The notes under the pieces were generated by a model that searched no databases, had not been told where the DNA came from, and saw only the letters and a program-made list of their open reading frames with translations. Shown here piece after piece: positions 18,301 through 26,290 of a DNA stretch of 64,000 nucleotides; positions within the stretch are counted from its first letter, which is position 1; each line of letters opens with the position of its first letter. The position numbers were made by a program, and so were the translations under genes. Source of the DNA: Emticicia aquatica. GTDB lineage: Bacteria; Bacteroidota; Bacteroidia; Cytophagales; Spirosomataceae. The stretch lies in assembly GCF_923079645.1 (NCBI RefSeq), contig NZ_CAKLPY010000001.1, positions 124,001 to 188,000 of the forward strand, given 5' to 3'.

Positions 18301-18849
18301 AAAGCAAAAATTAAAGCTTTTCAAATTGGTAATTCTCAGTTCAATTCAATTAGTTTATCGCAATCATTTTGTGTCATTCCTGCAACACCTAAAATTACTT
18401 CAAGCGGGGGAAATTTGGTTGTTTCTGGGGGCAAAAACTTTCAATGGTACTTAGGCGGAAATCCAATTGGTGGACAAACGACCGCAACTTCACTAAAGCC
18501 TGATCAAAATGGCGTTTATACAGTAAAAGCCGTTACTGATGATGGCTGTGTAAGTGCTGCTTCAAATGGTATTGAAAATAAAATTCCTGTGTTAGGAACT
18601 GAACTTGACGAGAATATCAAAGTTGTTATTTATCCAAATCCGACCGCAGATGAACTCCGAATCGACTTGCCAGCAGGTATTATGTTTAAGGAAGCTAATT
18701 TTTATTCAACTTCTGGTAGTAATGTGATAAATTATGACAAACTTTCGGGTAGCAATACATTAAATATCAGTCAATTACCTAAAGGCTTATATTCAATAAA
18801 AATTCAAACATCGCATGGGAGTGCCGTAAAAAAAATCGTTCGGGAGTAA
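15367..18849 (+). CDS. M4 (thermolysin-like) metalloprotease with T9SS sorting domain
   Basis: 1160 residues. Order: signal peptide ending S-Q; FTP/PepSY inhibitory propeptide (about 60-270); M4 catalytic domain (about 290-615); Pro/Thr linker (P-P-P-P-T-P-T); a WD40/PD40-like beta-propeller region (about 625-915); a beta-sandwich; an Ig-like domain; and a C-terminal T9SS type A-like domain (V-I-Y-P-N-P-T, then L-P-K-G-L-Y-S-I-K-I). Zinc ligands are H426 and H430 in HEMTH and E450 in NESFAD, with general base E427 and H521 in GGVHVNSG. The H426-E450 spacing equals thermolysin's. The product should cross the outer membrane by the T9SS, mature by loss of the propeptide and degrade extracellular protein. 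Confidence 0.93.
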   Translation: MKLTFIFILPFFAVTVAFSQKGFDKKHKSLATKNDVPQGTFIEVVPQKSDKSIRQSGLSSLSTKFISKLKVTHDTENGGVLMIENLSKNPAQSARKGMQMMAIDFLGDVKTALKIEDPNQELEMINMESDELGMTHIQLQQKYKNLPVYGGEIWLHTKGEKIDVLNGRNFPTPKLASVTPILSEDKAIGFAMTDVAKKSIVQQAGVAGKLLGKQQNTSELIIYHKDGKFDEERLAYNLTIRPNLLERWTYFVDANTGEVLKKFNNTCSLDGPFTATAKDLNGISQKLNIQQVGGTYYLLDTQRPMFNKTSSKLPNDPVGGIWTIDALNSTSDNMKYNQITSTTGNGWSASAVSAHVNAGLCYDYYRTKFGRNSLDGKGSSVISVINIADDDGLGMDNAYWNGEFMGYGNGRDAFKPLAGALDVGGHEMTHGVVEATARLEYQNQSGALNESFADIFGAMIDRDDWTLGEDVIKGKAFPSGALRSLSNPNQGGKNDPGYQPKTMSQYAYLANTEDEDNGGVHVNSGIPNYAFYLFAVDGNVGKDKAEQVYYRALTKYLTRTSKFVDARIAVIRAAADLYGDASSVVAAAKKAFDNVGITDPNGSTTTPPPPTPTQQTIPVNNGGDFILVFEPSTGKLYTGKATDTNFKVISSSGCLSKPSVTDDGLFAYFVGKDKVIRKIGLTGAYTETKVSSDAIWGNVAVSKDGKRLAALTDAGDKFMYVFNLEDGKGYKLPLYNPTYSSGVSTGEVQYADSFEWDYSGEVVIYDAFNSIKSVSGEIEFWDVGMIKAWDLTKKTVGSGKIEKLFTDLEEGESIGNPSFSKNTQNIIAFDYFTEDEPDTYYQIGVDIENNDIDAINTNNDVGYPGYSRLDDKLLFNTLNGKHQNVNIINLDKNKISPSGSATELFTDASWAVWYSQGVRALPTKSDQTITFGTISDKNIGESFTISATSSSKLAVQFVVDGGDIALNGNRVTVGTTAGKAKIKAFQIGNSQFNSISLSQSFCVIPATPKITSSGGNLVVSGGKNFQWYLGGNPIGGQTTATSLKPDQNGVYTVKAVTDDGCVSAASNGIENKIPVLGTELDENIKVVIYPNPTADELRIDLPAGIMFKEANFYSTSGSNVINYDKLSGSNTLNISQLPKGLYSIKIQTSHGSAVKKIVRE

Positions 18850-18876
18850 TTTTTTGACATAACTTTTTAATATTGT

Positions 18877-18910
18877 AAACCCTATCAATCATAATTGATG
18901 GGGTTTATTC
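18877..18910 (+). terminator. intrinsic terminator after the M4 protease
   Basis: A 13-bp stem with one wobble (18877-18889 with 18894-18906) and a 4-base loop, 28 bases after the stop. The U-tract is short (tttattc), so it may be weak. Confidence 0.6.
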
Positions 18911-18932
18911 ATCATAAATATTGATAAATAAA

Positions 18933-19490
18933 ATGGACAGTAATGAAATTGATAAGATACTCAATCGTGAAAAAGAACACTTGAGTAAACTTCAGAAAAT
19001 TGTGGATGATACCATCAGGGAAGAGCAGCTGATTGTTAATAATTTACTCAATCCACCGAAAGAGGTATTGTCTCGTGGTCAAGAAATTTCAGATAAAGTT
19101 GCTCTTTTTGGAGGAAGTTGGAAGTTTATTATATTATTTGCTGTGATACTAACGGTCTGGATAATTATCAACGCAACATTGCCAGAAAAAGACAGGTTTG
19201 ACCCGTATCCATTTATTTTGATGAACTTGATTCTATCGACAATTGCCGCTTTACAGGCTCCGATAATTATGATGAGCCAAAATAGACAAGAAGAAAAAGA
19301 CCGAATGCGAAGCGAAAATGATTATTTAATCAATCTAAAAGCCGAGATGGAAATTAGAAGTTTACATCAAAAAATCGACTTACTTTTAGAAGACCAAATA
19401 AAAACATTGTTTGACACGCAAGCAAAACAATTTACTTTATTGGAAGAAATCAATAGTAAATTGGAGAATCATTTAAAAAAACAAGCGTAA
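18933..19490 (+). CDS. DUF1003 membrane protein
   Basis: 185 residues from the ATG at 18933; an upstream in-frame TTG at 18921 would add four. The N-terminal helix is charged. Two transmembrane segments follow (about 65-85 and 95-115), joined by the DUF1003 signature N-A-T-L-P-E-K-D-R-F-D-P-Y-P-F-I-L-M-N. The C-terminal half (about 120-185) is a long charged, coiled-coil-like helix. The family is widespread in bacterial inner membranes; its function is not established. It starts soon after a terminator, so it is probably a separate unit. Confidence 0.82.
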   Translation: MDSNEIDKILNREKEHLSKLQKIVDDTIREEQLIVNNLLNPPKEVLSRGQEISDKVALFGGSWKFIILFAVILTVWIIINATLPEKDRFDPYPFILMNLILSTIAALQAPIIMMSQNRQEEKDRMRSENDYLINLKAEMEIRSLHQKIDLLLEDQIKTLFDTQAKQFTLLEEINSKLENHLKKQA

Positions 19491-19553
19491 ATTTGTGCCA
19501 AAAATTTGTCGATTTTATATTTTAATTTTACTTAATGTCCATTTATTCACTTT

Positions 19554-20636
19554 ATGTCAACCTCAACAAACCCTATAAAAGTACTCGTAGTCGGCTGCGG
19601 AAATATGGGAGCGTCGCATGCTCAAGCCTACAAATTATTAGATGGATTTGACATCTGTGGCATTGTTTCAACGGGAAAAAGCAAGGAAGTTTTAAACGAA
19701 AAATTAGGCGGTGGTTATGCTTTATTTTCTGATTATGAAACCGCTCTCGAAACCACCAAACCAGATGCCGTTTGCATTTCAACTTATCCTGACACACATG
19801 AAGCATTTGCTATAAAAGCCCTCGAAAGTGGTTGTCATGTTTTCATCGAAAAGCCTTTAGCTGATACTGTTGAAGGGGCTGAACGTGTAGCCGCTGCTGC
19901 TCAAAAATCAGGCAAAAAGGTAGTTGTTGGCTATATTTTACGCCATCATCCATCTTGGGAAAAATTTGTCGAATTGTCGCATGAATTAGGTAAACCTTTG
20001 GTTATGCGAATGAATCTTAACCAACAAAGCCATGGTGTAATGTGGGACGTACATCGTAATTTGATGAAAAGTCTTAGTCCAATCGTTGATTGTGGTGTAC
20101 ATTACATTGATGTGATGTGTCAAATGACTCGCTCAAAACCGCTTCAAGTAACAGCAATTGGGGCGAGATTAAGTAACGATATTGCCGAAAATAATTATAA
20201 TTATGGACAGTTGCAGATTCGATTTGAAGATGGTTCTGTGGGTTGGTACGAAGCAGGCTGGGGGCCAATGATGAGCGAAACAGCTTTTTTTATTAAAGAT
20301 GTAATTGGCCCAAAGGGATGTGTTTCGATTGTTGCTAAAGAAGCAGGTGGCAGCGGTAAATCAGATAATGTTGATGCTCACACAAAAACCGAATCACTGC
20401 GTTTTCACCATGCTGATATTGATGAAAATAACCAATTTATTAAGCAAGATACATGGTATAATTTGAGCGATGAACCTGACCATCAGGAACTTTGTAACCG
20501 TGAACAACGCTATTTTTTGAAGGCTATTCAAGAAAATATTGATTTAACTGACCATGTACAAGATGCCGTAAATAGCCTTAAAATTGCTTTTGCATGCGAT
20601 GAGTCTGTTCGTACAGGACAGGTTGTTTATTTATAA
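19554..20636 (+). CDS. Gfo/Idh/MocA family oxidoreductase
   Basis: 360 residues, no signal peptide. The N-terminal Rossmann fold has V-V-G-C-G-N-M-G (residues about 12-19). The conserved E-K-P-L-A of the family is at about 100. The C-terminal alpha/beta domain has D-C-G-V-H-Y-I-D-V-M, with the usual catalytic-region His. The family oxidises or reduces sugars, inositols and related ketones with NAD(P). The substrate cannot be told from sequence, and no sugar operon adjoins it. Its 3' end faces the CAP gene across a strong bidirectional terminator. Confidence 0.85.
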   Translation: MSTSTNPIKVLVVGCGNMGASHAQAYKLLDGFDICGIVSTGKSKEVLNEKLGGGYALFSDYETALETTKPDAVCISTYPDTHEAFAIKALESGCHVFIEKPLADTVEGAERVAAAAQKSGKKVVVGYILRHHPSWEKFVELSHELGKPLVMRMNLNQQSHGVMWDVHRNLMKSLSPIVDCGVHYIDVMCQMTRSKPLQVTAIGARLSNDIAENNYNYGQLQIRFEDGSVGWYEAGWGPMMSETAFFIKDVIGPKGCVSIVAKEAGGSGKSDNVDAHTKTESLRFHHADIDENNQFIKQDTWYNLSDEPDHQELCNREQRYFLKAIQENIDLTDHVQDAVNSLKIAFACDESVRTGQVVYL

Positions 20637-20644
20637 GTATTATA

Positions 20645-20687
20645 GATAAAAAAGCTTTCTAAATACATTTTAGAAAGCTTTTTTATC
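20645..20687. terminator. bidirectional terminator, perfect 19-bp stem
   Basis: 20645-20663 pairs without mismatch with 20669-20687 around a 5-base loop. A-runs on one arm and T-runs on the other let it work on both strands. It lies between the convergent Gfo/Idh/MocA and CAP genes. Confidence 0.88.
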
Positions 20688-20715
20688 TTGAAAGATTAAT
20701 ATTCTCTAGAGAAAT

Positions 20716-21186
20716 TTATTTATTGACAAATATTTGGGTAAAAAATAAATAACCATCTTTTCTTCGTACAATGCCTACACCTGTAAGTGTGTATTTTCCT
20801 TCAATATTTTTACGATGTCCAGCACTTTGAATCCAACGGTTTACAACTTCTTGGGCGGTAAATTTACCATAAGCCACATTTTCAGCAATGGCATTCGAAA
20901 ATTTTATCTGATTCATCACTCTTGTAGCTCGCTCTTCAAAACCATCATGCCCAAAAGGCACTTTGCCATCGGCAATATTTTTACTATGTCTCAAAGCTTC
21001 CGAAGAAATGATAGAAACCATTTGTAAAGGAGGTAAATTCTTCTCTTTTCGGTATTGATTTACGAAATCTAAAACAGATTGTTGTAAAAATTCTTCTTCG
21101 CTAATTTGACCAGATGTTTGGTTACAAGATAAAATACTAATAAAGAAAGCAAGAATAAGGCTAATAATGGACGTTTTTTTCATCAA
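20716..21186 (-). CDS. CAP (SCP/YkwD-like) domain lipoprotein
   Basis: 156 residues. The signal ends in I-L-S-C, a lipobox, so it is probably a lipoprotein. The rest is one CAP domain: LDFVNQYRKEKNLPPL, then S-E-A-L-R-H-S-K-N-I-A-D with the first conserved His, FGHDGFEER, A-I-A-E-N-V-A-Y-G, VVNRWIQSAGHRKNI with the second His, and T-G-V-G-I-V. This is the compact YkwD form. Bacterial members are exported; their activity is mostly unknown. It is convergent with the Gfo/Idh/MocA gene. Confidence 0.88.
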   Translation of the reverse strand: MMKKTSIISLILAFFISILSCNQTSGQISEEEFLQQSVLDFVNQYRKEKNLPPLQMVSIISSEALRHSKNIADGKVPFGHDGFEERATRVMNQIKFSNAIAENVAYGKFTAQEVVNRWIQSAGHRKNIEGKYTLTGVGIVRRKDGYLFFTQIFVNK

Positions 21187-21257
21187 AATTTATAAAGATA
21201 ATCCTCTAAACTAAACGTAATTACTACAGGTTTCTATTGCCTAATCTATTAATTATA

Positions 21258-21300
21258 AATAAAGAGCAAGTTGTGCGTTTAGCATAACTCGCTCTTTATA
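21258..21300 (-). terminator. intrinsic terminator after the fasciclin gene
   Basis: A stem of about 18 bp with one mismatch and one wobble, read on the minus strand (arms about 21260-21276 and 21283-21300). It ends in a U-containing tail and lies 16 bases after the fasciclin stop. Confidence 0.7.
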
Positions 21301-21315
21301 AGGTTTTTAGTAAAA

Positions 21316-21864
21316 TTATTTAGGTAAAACTACGGTATCAATTACATGAATAACGCCGTTGCTTTGGTTTACGTCAGCAATGGTTACGGTCGACATTCCT
21401 CCTTTTTCGTCAGTTAATACTACATTTTTTCCCTTCAACGAAACTTTCAAAGTGCCGCCCTGAACTGTCGTCAAAGTTGCACTTCCTTTTCCCTCTTTGA
21501 TTTTTGCCAAGATGTCGGAAGCATTTAGTTTTCCAGCGACAACATGATAAGTTAAAATTGACGTTAAAGTTGCTTTATTAGCTGGTTTAACCAAAGTCTC
21601 TACAGTTCCTGCTGGTAGTTTTCCAAAAGCGGCATTGGTTGGAGCAAACACCGTAAATGGCCCCGCACTTTGAAGCGTTTCTACCAAACCTGCTGCTTGT
21701 ACGGCTGCAACCAAAGTAGTATGGTCTTTTGAATTGACTGCATTTTCAACGATGTTTTTTGAGGGATACATGGCTGCCCCACCAACCATTACCGTTTTTT
21801 CCATTTGTGCAAATGTACTAACTGAAATAAGTGCTGAAACGAATACTAATGCTATTTTTTTCAT
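21316..21864 (-). CDS. secreted fasciclin (FAS1) domain protein
   Basis: 182 residues with a signal peptide ending T-F-A-Q. One FAS1 domain fills residues about 45-182: S-K-D-H-T-T-L-V-A-A-V-Q-A-A-G, G-P-F-T-V-F-A-P-T-N-A-A-F (the H1 box), LTYHVVAGKL (the Y-H motif) and N-G-V-I-H-V-I-D-T-V-V-L-P (the H2 box). FAS1 domains mediate adhesion or matrix binding, and single-domain forms are common exported proteins in Bacteroidota. It is a single-gene unit, divergent from dlgD. Confidence 0.9.
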   Translation of the reverse strand: MKKIALVFVSALISVSTFAQMEKTVMVGGAAMYPSKNIVENAVNSKDHTTLVAAVQAAGLVETLQSAGPFTVFAPTNAAFGKLPAGTVETLVKPANKATLTSILTYHVVAGKLNASDILAKIKEGKGSATLTTVQGGTLKVSLKGKNVVLTDEKGGMSTVTIADVNQSNGVIHVIDTVVLPK

Positions 21865-22227
21865 TGTTTTATGTTGCGGAACGCCGCATCGTTTTGTTGA
21901 AAATTATTTGGTTTTTACGATTGTTGTTTGTTGACGTAATTAACGGTATTAAACAAATATTGGATTTGCTTGAGAGTAAAATATTTTATAAACAATTGAT
22001 TATAAATATTTTATGTGTAAATGTTTTTTATGATATTGCTTTTTATGACATTGCTTTTTATTCATTGTTTGTCATGAATATTATTTTTTTTGTTTAAAAA
22101 AATAAGTAAAAAGTTAAACAAAACTATTTGGCTGTTTTAGAAGAAAATAATGTTTTTAAAGGGAAGTTTCTGATTTTTATTTATCTTGTGAAGACATTTT
22201 TTAAGCAAATTCTATCAAAATTCAAAT
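21865..22227. other. 363-base AT-rich divergent intergenic region
   Basis: No gene is supported here. It lies between the divergent fasciclin and dlgD genes and should hold both promoters, but I cannot place a full -33/-7 pair on either strand. It contains the 15-base tandem repeat at 22026-22070. Confidence 0.4.
22026..22070. repeat. 15-bp tandem repeat, two near-identical copies and one degenerate copy
   Basis: ttttatgatattgct (22026-22040) is followed directly by ttttatgacattgct (22041-22055), one base different, then a looser copy (22056-22070). It lies in the divergent promoter region. Confidence 0.7.
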
Positions 22228-23256
22228 ATGACAAACGGAAACAGCATGGTTATTGTCTCGAAAACAGAAATGCAAAGTACATTTGAGCGAATTTTATTGA
22301 GCAATGGATTGAATGAAGAAAAAGCAAAAATATGTGCAGATATTTTTACAACTAATAGCCTTGATGGCATTTACACGCACGGCGTAAATAGATTTCCAAG
22401 ATTTATAAAATACATCAAAAGTGGGTTTGTAAAAATCGATGCCGAACCAAGCTTGGTTTCTAAGTTTGGAGGAATTGAACAATGGAATGGAAATATTGGA
22501 CCAGGCCCTTTAAATGCCATTCATGCCACCGAAACCGCTATGAAATTGGCAAATAAACATGGAATTGGCTGTGTTGGAATGTCGAACACAAACCACTGGA
22601 TGCGAGGAGGAACTTACGGTTGGCAGGCCGCAAAAGCAGGTTTTGTGTTTATCGGTTGGACAAATACAATGATTAATATGCCAACTTGGGGAGCTACTGA
22701 TGCAAAATTGGGCAATAATCCTTTGGTTTTAGCTCTTCCTTTCCAAAATGAAGCGATCGTTTTGGATATGGCTATGTCACAATTTTCATTTGGAGCAATG
22801 GAAATGGCCGCTTTAAAAGGTGAGAAATTATCAGTTGTGGGCGGTTATGATAGAGATGGTCATTTGTCAAACGACCCAAAAGCTATTTTGGAATCTCGTC
22901 GTTCTATGCCAGTTGGTTATTGGAAAGGGGCTGGACTTTCATTATTGCTTGATATTTTAGCAGTTATTTTATCTGGAGGACTTTCGACGCATGAAATAAG
23001 CAAAGAAGAAGCTGAATACCGAGTTTCTCAGGTCTTTATTGCCATTGATATGTCAAAATTAGGTAATTATTCAGCTATTTCGGGAGCTATCGAAAATATT
23101 ATTAATGATTATCATCAATCAAATCCGATTAATGAATCGACACAAATAACTTTTCCTGGTGAGCGAGTTTTAAATACAAGAAATAAAAATCTTTTAAATG
23201 GAATTCCTGTTTTAAGAAGTATTTGGGATGAAATTATTGGATTTACAAATGAGTAA
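22228..23256 (+). CDS. dlgD: 3-dehydro-L-gulonate 2-dehydrogenase-like enzyme (Ldh family, YiaK/DlgD type)
   Basis: 342 residues, NAD(P)-dependent Ldh/Mdh2 family (not Rossmann type). It follows E. coli YiaK closely: D-G-I-Y-T-H-G-V-N-R-F-P-R-F with the catalytic-region His, IEQWNGN, H-G-I-G-C-V-G-M, NHWMRGGTYGWQAA, WGATDAKLGNNPL and MPVGYWKGAGLSLLLD. Known members reduce 2,3-diketo-L-gulonate. No other L-ascorbate or sugar-acid gene is next to it, so the physiological substrate is inferred. The start could also be the ATG at 22246. It runs convergently to within 9 bases of the next gene. Confidence 0.82.
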   Translation: MTNGNSMVIVSKTEMQSTFERILLSNGLNEEKAKICADIFTTNSLDGIYTHGVNRFPRFIKYIKSGFVKIDAEPSLVSKFGGIEQWNGNIGPGPLNAIHATETAMKLANKHGIGCVGMSNTNHWMRGGTYGWQAAKAGFVFIGWTNTMINMPTWGATDAKLGNNPLVLALPFQNEAIVLDMAMSQFSFGAMEMAALKGEKLSVVGGYDRDGHLSNDPKAILESRRSMPVGYWKGAGLSLLLDILAVILSGGLSTHEISKEEAEYRVSQVFIAIDMSKLGNYSAISGAIENIINDYHQSNPINESTQITFPGERVLNTRNKNLLNGIPVLRSIWDEIIGFTNE

Positions 23257-23265
23257 CTTTCAAGG

Positions 23266-24528
23266 TTAAGTTTTTCTTTTTTTCTTTTTGGCCGAAGGAA
23301 ATAAAACATTGTTCAAAATAAGTCGATAGCCAGGCGAATGGGGAAATAGATTTAAATCAGTAGGAGTGCGATGGAAACCTCGGCGACCTTCGGGGTCATG
23401 GCCACCATAAAATACCCATTGACCAAGCCCTAATTCGCCATACATATAACGATTTGATTCTTTACTTTCACCCATTACCAAAACGCTTGATTTTACCGTA
23501 TTTTTATTAAATGCAGTAGTTTGGCCCATAAATTCTCTAATTAAGTGTTCATGGTTTTGTACCAACATTGCAGGAATAAAATCCCATTTTGCCGAAAAAT
23601 CAAATAAATTAAAGTAACTATTTATTTCTTCGTCGAACCTACCAGAGGAAACATTAATATCTGAAAACGACATCGAATTATAGCCGTAACCGTCGCCATC
23701 GTTGAGAAATAAAGTGAAATTTTCAAAGGCAAAGGTCTTGTTAAAATTCAATTTTGATTGTGCATCGACATCGACATTATCCCCATCGAAACGACTACTG
23801 ACAATATCAATTCCATCAGCCGAAAGTGCAATATCAAGGGTTTCTGCACCCGAACACATCGCAAATAAAAAACCACCACCCATGCAATAGGCTTTGATTG
23901 TTTTCGCAACGTCGAGTTTAAGGCTTGAAATTTTATTATATTTCAATCGTTGAGCAATTTCTTCTTGAGCTTTCATGTCTTTGTAACTCATTCTACGCAT
24001 ATTTCGACCAAATTGCCCCGTAAAATCCTCATGGTGTAGATGCAACCAATCATATTTGTTCAAATCGCCTCGTATAATTTCCTCATCATAAACAACATCA
24101 AACGGAATTTCGGCATATTTTAAAACCAAAAGTACCGCGTCTGTATCTTCAAATGATGATAAACTTATTTTGGAAGGAGAATAAACAGCAATTCGAGCAG
24201 CTTTATGAAGTCGCATGATTTCCATATTTACATCAGGATTTGCAATTTCCTGCCGCAGGTTTTGCACATCTGCATCTGAAACTATCTCAAAAGAAACACC
24301 TCGAACTAGGCATTCTTTATGAATATTTGGCGAATAATTTATCAAAAAACTTCCACCACGGTAGTTTAAAAGCCAGTCAATTTCAGTATTGTTTTTTAGG
24401 GTGAAATACGCAATTCCGTACGCTTTAAGATGATTAGTTTGGCTATCATCCATCGGAATCAAGAGGGCATTGGCGTAACTTTGCCCTGAAAACAAGAGCA
24501 ATAACAGAAGGAGAAATCTATTAGACAT
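23266..24528 (-). CDS. exported GATase1-like protein, often labelled asparagine synthetase B in Bacteroidota
   Basis: 420 residues with a signal peptide (MSNRFLLLLLLLFSGQSYA). It starts LLIPMDDSQTNHLKAYGIAY and then W-L-L-N-Y-R-G-G-S-F. The central region has IPFDVVYDEE, Y-D-W-L-H-L-H-H-E-D-F-T-G and YCMGGGFLFAMCSGAE; the last looks like a glutamine-amidotransferase-like (GATase1) nucleophile turn. I recall this family being named asparagine synthetase B in databases. It has no N-terminal catalytic Cys, no PPi motif and is exported, so that name is probably wrong. A basic tail (K-K-K-K-R-K) ends it. Function unknown. Confidence 0.7.
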   Translation of the reverse strand: MSNRFLLLLLLLFSGQSYANALLIPMDDSQTNHLKAYGIAYFTLKNNTEIDWLLNYRGGSFLINYSPNIHKECLVRGVSFEIVSDADVQNLRQEIANPDVNMEIMRLHKAARIAVYSPSKISLSSFEDTDAVLLVLKYAEIPFDVVYDEEIIRGDLNKYDWLHLHHEDFTGQFGRNMRRMSYKDMKAQEEIAQRLKYNKISSLKLDVAKTIKAYCMGGGFLFAMCSGAETLDIALSADGIDIVSSRFDGDNVDVDAQSKLNFNKTFAFENFTLFLNDGDGYGYNSMSFSDINVSSGRFDEEINSYFNLFDFSAKWDFIPAMLVQNHEHLIREFMGQTTAFNKNTVKSSVLVMGESKESNRYMYGELGLGQWVFYGGHDPEGRRGFHRTPTDLNLFPHSPGYRLILNNVLFPSAKKKKRKT

Positions 24529-24648
24529 GGCTCAAGAATTAAGAATTTAATCAAATATAATAAATTGATTTCTTAAAATAGGCTTGGCTTATAAATTTAT
24601 TGTCTGATTTCAGCAGGTTTTGTAGAAATATTGGTTGAATCTTTTTAT

Positions 24649-25611
24649 TTACGCCAATAATTTATGTGCTGCATTTTTTCCTGAAATGTAAGCACCTTCA
24701 ATACTTCCAATACCAAAGCCATCACCTGCAAAAATGGTAGGAAAAGAAATGGAGTCTGCTATTAAAAATTCATTTGGATTTCTCTCAAAAGCCAAGCTAT
24801 ATCGCCAGCGATGCACTTGGAAACCTTCAATCGAATCGGCGGGAATCCATTCTTTCATTTCCTCAAGTAATTGTTTTCCGATTAAATTCAAATCATCATC
24901 AAAATGAGTTATGCTGAATGCTGGATTCGCATGAATAGTAGCAGAAAATATTGGAGAAATACCTTTTTGAAAATTATCTGCTATCCAAGAAATATTACCC
25001 GTTTCAAAACTCAATCCACCTGGTTTCGGTAAATTAGTTTTTTGGTTTAAAGTTGCCATAACAGCAATACAAGGGTGATATTGAATATTTTGCAAAATTT
25101 CTAAGGTAGATTTTGAGCAAGAAATAGTACTTTTTTCGAGTAATTCCAATACTTGTGGAGCAGGAATCGTGATAATTAATGCATTTGCTTGATAAAAATT
25201 TCCAGACTCTGTTTCGACTTGGCAGCCATTTTCGGTATCCGAAATACTAATTACTTTTTCGTTTGTTTTGATTGATAACCCTTCTGCCAAAAACTTCGGA
25301 ATACTACTCATTCCATTAATACCAATCATTCTTGGGTGGGAAAATGCTTTATCACCTGCTTCCAAATGCCATTCTTTTGCAACATTGGCATTGATTATGG
25401 TTTGGGTAAAATCCCGAAAATCAGGTGTTTTGGTGGAAAAATATTGAGCTCCATGGTCGAAACGTGCTTCACCAGCTCGGCGAGTTGCCATTCGGCCACC
25501 CACACCTTTTCCTTTATCCAAAACGGTAACTTTCCAGTCATTTTTTATTAATTCGTGGGCTGCTACTAAACCCGAAATTCCTGCACCGATAACAATACAA
25601 TTTTTTTTCAA
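24649..25611 (-). CDS. renalase-like FAD-dependent oxidoreductase
   Basis: 320 residues, no signal peptide. FAD binds at V-I-G-A-G-I-S-G-L (residues 7-15), with the E/D at the end of the second strand in V-L-D-K-G-K-G-V-G-G-R. The next motif M-A-T-R-R-A-G-E-A-R-F-D-H-G-A-Q-Y-F is typical of the renalase and amine-oxidase-related group. A second FAD motif F-A-G-D-G-F-G-I-G-S-I-E-G-A closes the protein. Bacterial renalases oxidise mis-reduced beta-NAD(P)H isomers, but many relatives are uncharacterised. It lies 66 bases downstream of the PAP2 stop region on the opposite side, with no clear operon partner. Confidence 0.78.
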   Translation of the reverse strand: MKKNCIVIGAGISGLVAAHELIKNDWKVTVLDKGKGVGGRMATRRAGEARFDHGAQYFSTKTPDFRDFTQTIINANVAKEWHLEAGDKAFSHPRMIGINGMSSIPKFLAEGLSIKTNEKVISISDTENGCQVETESGNFYQANALIITIPAPQVLELLEKSTISCSKSTLEILQNIQYHPCIAVMATLNQKTNLPKPGGLSFETGNISWIADNFQKGISPIFSATIHANPAFSITHFDDDLNLIGKQLLEEMKEWIPADSIEGFQVHRWRYSLAFERNPNEFLIADSISFPTIFAGDGFGIGSIEGAYISGKNAAHKLLA

Positions 25612-25677
25612 TGATTTATTTTGATTGATTTTTTAGTATAACGTATATCGTAAACAACCAAAAAAAATTAGAAAGGT

Positions 25678-26265
25678 TTATTTTTTTCTTTGCAACCAAC
25701 GATTAGCTTTATAACTCAACCATGCCGAACCCGCTCCAATGGCTGCTCCAGCCAAAATATCGCTTGGATAATGAACACCTAAATGCAAACGAGAGTATGC
25801 AACTGTGCTGGCCCACGCATAAGAAGGCACAACTACATACCATTTTTTGAAGGCTAAACTCAAGGAAGTTGCAGTAGAAAATGCAGCCGTTGTGTGTCCA
25901 GAAGGAAATGATGGGTCTTTTTCTATGATTGATGTTTGAATAAAAGAATAAGTAATGGCGGGTCTTTCTCGATTAACGATTTTCTTTAATAGATAAGTTG
26001 TTCCCATCGAAACTGTCAGCGAAGCCAAAGAAGTTAATCCTTGTCGTTGTAGATTTTTGTCTTTTTTTACTAACCCAATTCCGAATAATCCAATTGGTGT
26101 AGCCAAACTGATTGGGTAGGTTGATTTACTGAAATTTTCAAAAGTTTTATCAAGTTTTTGGTTTCGATTTTGATTAATATTTTTGAGAATATCAATGTCA
26201 ATGTTTTGAGCTGAAATTGGGAGATTCAGCAATAAAGTGAACGCGAGAAAAAGTATTTTTTTCAC
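25678..26265 (-). CDS. PAP2 family phosphatase, membrane-associated
   Basis: 195 residues from a GTG at 26265. I choose this start because it opens a clean signal peptide (K-K-I-L-F-L-A-F... ending S-A-Q) and leaves a 25-base gap to the thioesterase stop. Farther upstream in-frame ATGs would overlap that gene and give a non-hydrophobic leader. The three phosphatase motifs are present: K-I-V-N-R-E-R-P (about 95-102), PSGHT (121-125) and SRLHLGVHYPSD with H165 and D169. Hydrophobic helices surround them. Likely substrates are phosphatidic acid, undecaprenyl diphosphate or similar lipids outside the inner membrane. Confidence 0.85.
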   Translation of the reverse strand: MKKILFLAFTLLLNLPISAQNIDIDILKNINQNRNQKLDKTFENFSKSTYPISLATPIGLFGIGLVKKDKNLQRQGLTSLASLTVSMGTTYLLKKIVNRERPAITYSFIQTSIIEKDPSFPSGHTTAAFSTATSLSLAFKKWYVVVPSYAWASTVAYSRLHLGVHYPSDILAGAAIGAGSAWLSYKANRWLQRKK

Positions 26266-26290
26266 AAAGATAAATTTATAATGGCAAAAA

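Noticed and set aside
21831..22097. An 88-codon plus-strand frame upstream of dlgD
   Set aside because: It starts inside the antisense of the fasciclin gene, is low-complexity (F/Y/I rich) because of the 15-bp repeat, and has no family resemblance.
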